Assembly: GCA_947097615.1 (NCBI GenBank)
Contig: CAMURX010000085.1
Location: 1-7,115 of the forward strand
Reading direction: 5' to 3'
Source: an uncultured Neisseria sp.
GTDB taxonomy: Bacteria > Pseudomonadota > Gammaproteobacteria > Burkholderiales > Neisseriaceae
Length of the DNA stretch: 7,115 bases
In this document: one piece after another, positions 5,603 to 7,115 of the stretch
How positions within the stretch are numbered: position 1 is the stretch's first letter
Layout: each line of letters begins with the position of its first letter
Made by a program: the position numbers and the translations under genes
Notes under the pieces: generated by a model
Told to the model about the DNA's origin: nothing
Databases searched by the model: none
What the model saw: only the letters and a program-made list of their open reading frames with translations

Positions 5603-5624
5603 AGCCGCCGCAGCGCATCCTGTG

Positions 5625-5636
5625 AGGCCGTCTGAA
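5625..5636 (+). repeat. AG-DUS, left arm of the proQ terminator
   Basis: Perfect 12-mer, inverted relative to 5642-5653. Confidence 0.95.
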
Positions 5637-5641
5637 AACCT

Positions 5642-5653
5642 TTCAGACGGCCT
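5642..5653 (-). repeat. AG-DUS, right arm of the proQ terminator
   Basis: TTCAGACGGCCT on the plus strand; perfect complement of 5625-5636. Confidence 0.95.
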
Positions 5654-5660
5654 TTTGCCG

Positions 5661-5691
5661 TTCGGACGCCCTCGGGCAAATCGGTTATAAT
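5661..5691 (+). promoter_or_regulatory. Candidate promoter of pssA
   Basis: TATAAT at 5686-5691 is a perfect -10, followed by CGCGCCCG. The -35 is poor (TTCGGA at 5661-5666, 3 of 6, 19-bp spacer) and lies in a DUS relic. The leader would be about 30 nt. Confidence 0.55.
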
Positions 5692-5727
5692 CGCGCCCGT
5701 TTTCCCAACCAACCGCACGGTATCCCC

Positions 5728-6498
5728 ATGGCAAACGCCCCGCAGCCGGACAACCGCACCGCCATCCGCCACCGCATCCGCGAAAACGGCATCTACGTCC
5801 TGCCCAACTCATTCACCATCGCCGCCCTCTTCTCCGCCTTCTTCGCCATCACCCAAGCCATGCACGGCCTGTTTGAAAACGCCGCCATCGCCGTTTTCAT
5901 CTCCATGATGCTCGACGGCATGGACGGCCGCGTCGCCCGCTGGACCAACAGCCAGAGCGCCTTCGGCGAACAGCTCGACAGCCTCGCCGACATGGTCAGC
6001 TTCGGCGTCGCCCCCGCCCTCATCGCTTACAAATGGCAGCTTTGGCAGTTCGGCCGCTTCGGCTACACCGCCGCCTTCGTCTACTGCGCCTGTGCCGCCC
6101 TGCGCCTCGCCCTCTTCAACACCCTTATCGGCAGCGGCAAAGCCGACAAACGCTGGTTTATCGGCGTGCCCAGCCCCACCGCCGCCGCCCTTATCGTCGG
6201 CCTGATCTGGGTAAACCACAGCGTCGAAAACTTCCCCGGCGTCAAATGGTGGGCGCTCTTCATCACCCTCTTTGCCGGCCTCTCCATGGTCGTACAAATC
6301 CCCTTTTGGAGCTTCAAAGAAATCAACGTGCGCCGCAAAGTGCCGTTTTTCGTGCTCATCCTCGTCATGCTCGCCCTCTTGGCCATGACCCTCAAACCCG
6401 CCCTCGCCCTCTTCCTCCTCGCCCTCGGCTACAGCCTCTCCGGTTACATCCACTACGGCTGGCGGCATTGGCGCAAGCGGCAAAAACACAGCACATAA
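5728..6498 (+). CDS. pssA: CDP-diacylglycerol--serine O-phosphatidyltransferase, 256 aa
   Basis: This inner-membrane enzyme transfers a phosphatidyl group from CDP-diacylglycerol to L-serine, giving phosphatidylserine, the precursor of phosphatidylethanolamine. It carries the complete CDP-alcohol phosphatidyltransferase signature: Asp63-x2-Asp66-Gly67-x2-Ala70-Arg71-x8-Gly80-x3-Asp84-x3-Asp88, whose aspartates bind the metal ions. The following SFGVAPA (91-97) and the upstream [10 protein letters not shown] (21-30) are typical of the membrane-type (type II) PssA. About eight hydrophobic segments are visible, near 29-43, 50-62, 90-102, 112-127, 150-165, 176-193, 207-222 and 225-242, ending in a basic tail (RHWRKRQKH). 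The Shine-Dalgarno before the ATG is weak; the start is chosen because it begins a normal-length N-terminus just before the conserved block. The sister enzymes PgsA share the signature, but the SFGVAPA block favours serine transfer. queH follows after 61 bp, probably co-transcribed. Confidence 0.94.
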   Translation: MANAPQPDNRTAIRHRIRENGIYVLPNSFTIAALFSAFFAITQAMHGLFENAAIAVFISMMLDGMDGRVARWTNSQSAFGEQLDSLADMVSFGVAPALIAYKWQLWQFGRFGYTAAFVYCACAALRLALFNTLIGSGKADKRWFIGVPSPTAAALIVGLIWVNHSVENFPGVKWWALFITLFAGLSMVVQIPFWSFKEINVRRKVPFFVLILVMLALLAMTLKPALALFLLALGYSLSGYIHYGWRHWRKRQKHST

Positions 6499-6503
6499 AC
6501 CCT

Positions 6504-6515
6504 TTCAGACGGCCA
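6504..6515 (-). repeat. DUS, 11 of 12, left arm of pssA-queH hairpin
   Basis: TTCAGACGGCCA on the plus strand; the inner 10-mer is perfect and only the last base differs from the AG-DUS. Confidence 0.85.
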
Positions 6516-6516
6516 A

Positions 6517-6528
6517 AAGCCGTCTGAA
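6517..6528 (+). repeat. DUS, 11 of 12, right arm of pssA-queH hairpin
   Basis: AAGCCGTCTGAA; the inner 10-mer is perfect. Confidence 0.85.
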
Positions 6529-6559
6529 ACCCTTCCGAAAACCACAAAACCAAAACGCC

Positions 6560-7115
6560 ATGAACACAACGCAAACCCCCGAAGTCACCCCAATCGACCG
6601 CCCCGTCCTCGTCCCCCCCGGCGGCCACAAAAAAGTATTGCTCCATTCCTGCTGCGCCCCCTGTTCCGGCGAAGTGATGGAAGCCATGCTCGCCAGCGGC
6701 ATCGACTACACCATTTACTTCTACAACCCCAACATCCACCCGCTCAAAGAATACATGCTGCGCAAAGAAGAAAACCTGCGCTTTGCCGAAAAATTCGGCA
6801 TCCCCTTTATCGACAAAGACGACGACTACGAAAACGACCGCAAAGAATGGTTTGCCAAAGCCAAAGGCATGGAGTTCGAGCCCGAACGCGGCATCCGCTG
6901 CACCATGTGTTTCGACATGCGCTTTGAAAAAGCCGCCCAATACGCCCACGAACACGGCTTCCCCGTGTTCACCAGCTCGCTGGGCATCTCGCGTTGGAAA
7001 AACATGGCGCAAATCAACGACTGCGGCCACCGCGCCGCCGCGCCCTATGACGATTTGGTCTATTGGGATTTCAACTGGCGCAAAGGCGGCGGCAGCGCGC
7101 GCATGATCGAAATCA
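6560..7115 (+). CDS. queH: Epoxyqueuosine reductase QueH (5' part, cut by the window edge)
   Basis: QueH (formerly DUF208) carries out the last step of queuosine synthesis in tRNA, reducing epoxyqueuosine to queuosine; it is a metal- and iron-sulfur-dependent enzyme that replaces QueG in many bacteria. Reading from ATG 6560 gives 185 codons with no stop before the window ends. Family signatures are [14 protein letters not shown] (27-40, with Cys31, Cys32, Cys35), YFYNPNIHP (53-61), RKEEN (68-72), [15 protein letters not shown] (107-121, with Cys114 and Cys117), [15 protein letters not shown], and [15 protein letters not shown] near the end. The conserved cysteines are the expected cluster and metal ligands. 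The first 22 residues are variable and contain a run of seven C bases (6613-6619). No clear Shine-Dalgarno or promoter is visible, so it probably depends on pssA transcription. The missing C-terminus should hold the last conserved cysteines of the family. Confidence 0.93.
   Translation, partial: MNTTQTPEVTPIDRPVLVPPGGHKKVLLHSCCAPCSGEVMEAMLASGIDYTIYFYNPNIHPLKEYMLRKEENLRFAEKFGIPFIDKDDDYENDRKEWFAKAKGMEFEPERGIRCTMCFDMRFEKAAQYAHEHGFPVFTSSLGISRWKNMAQINDCGHRAAAPYDDLVYWDFNWRKGGGSARMIEI

Larger units (their letters stand above)
5625..5656 (+). terminator. Rho-independent terminator of proQ built from inverted DUS
   Basis: A 13-bp perfect stem (5625-5637 with 5641-5653), a 3-nt loop (ACC, possibly opened by the last base pairs), and a T-run at 5653-5656. 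This is the classical Neisseria DUS-pair terminator and the best terminator in the window. It sits 22 bp after the proQ stop. Confidence 0.85.
6503..6529 (+). terminator. Inverted DUS hairpin between pssA and queH
   Basis: An 11-bp perfect stem (6503-6513 with 6519-6529) with loop CAAAA. It is followed by CCCTTCCG rather than a T-run, so it is more likely an attenuating or mRNA-stabilising hairpin than a full terminator. The arm order is opposite to the other DUS pairs here. Confidence 0.45.

Noticed and set aside
1..7115. CRISPR array, insertion sequence, prophage or toxin-antitoxin locus
   Set aside because: No spaced identical repeats other than the DUS, no transposase or integrase motifs, and base and codon use are even across all genes.

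Overview
The window looks like ordinary core chromosome of a Neisseria species. The strongest sign is the DNA uptake sequence (DUS) in its AG dialect, AGGCCGTCTGAA. It occurs 12 times as a perfect 12-mer and 3 more times with one mismatch in 7.1 kb, mostly between genes. Codons are strongly biased to C/G in the third position, so the species is GC-rich. The gene content (RecN, a small FinO-domain ProQ, PssA, QueH, a YccS-type membrane protein) fits the family Neisseriaceae. I see no transposase, phage gene, CRISPR array, tRNA or rRNA.

Layout: 30-740 (minus) is an unrecognised exported protein of 236 aa with a GTG start. A 155-bp divergent intergenic region with two tandem DUS follows. 896-3109 (plus) encodes a YccS/FUSC-family inner-membrane protein. 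A 224-bp gap (3110-3333) holds nested inverted DUS repeats and the recN promoter. 3334-5022 (plus) is recN. 5150-5602 (plus) is proQ, ending at a textbook inverted-DUS terminator. 5728-6498 (plus) is pssA. From 6560 to the right edge runs the first 185 codons of queH, cut off by the window.

The plus-strand genes look mostly independently transcribed: yccS, recN, proQ and pssA each have a recognisable -10 box, and a DUS hairpin lies between each pair. queH has no visible promoter and probably depends on pssA transcription. Functionally the set is mixed: DNA double-strand break repair (RecN), global RNA binding (ProQ), phospholipid synthesis (PssA), tRNA queuosine modification (QueH), and two envelope proteins of unknown role.

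I do not see an obviously new biological system. The most interesting material is how the DUS is woven into gene ends, promoters and RNA hairpins. Two genes use the DUS itself as their stop codon, an imperfect 19-bp palindrome carries another DUS in its loop, and core-mutated DUS relics sit beside perfect ones. The adjacency of recN to proQ, with hairpins at both 3' ends, is also worth a look.
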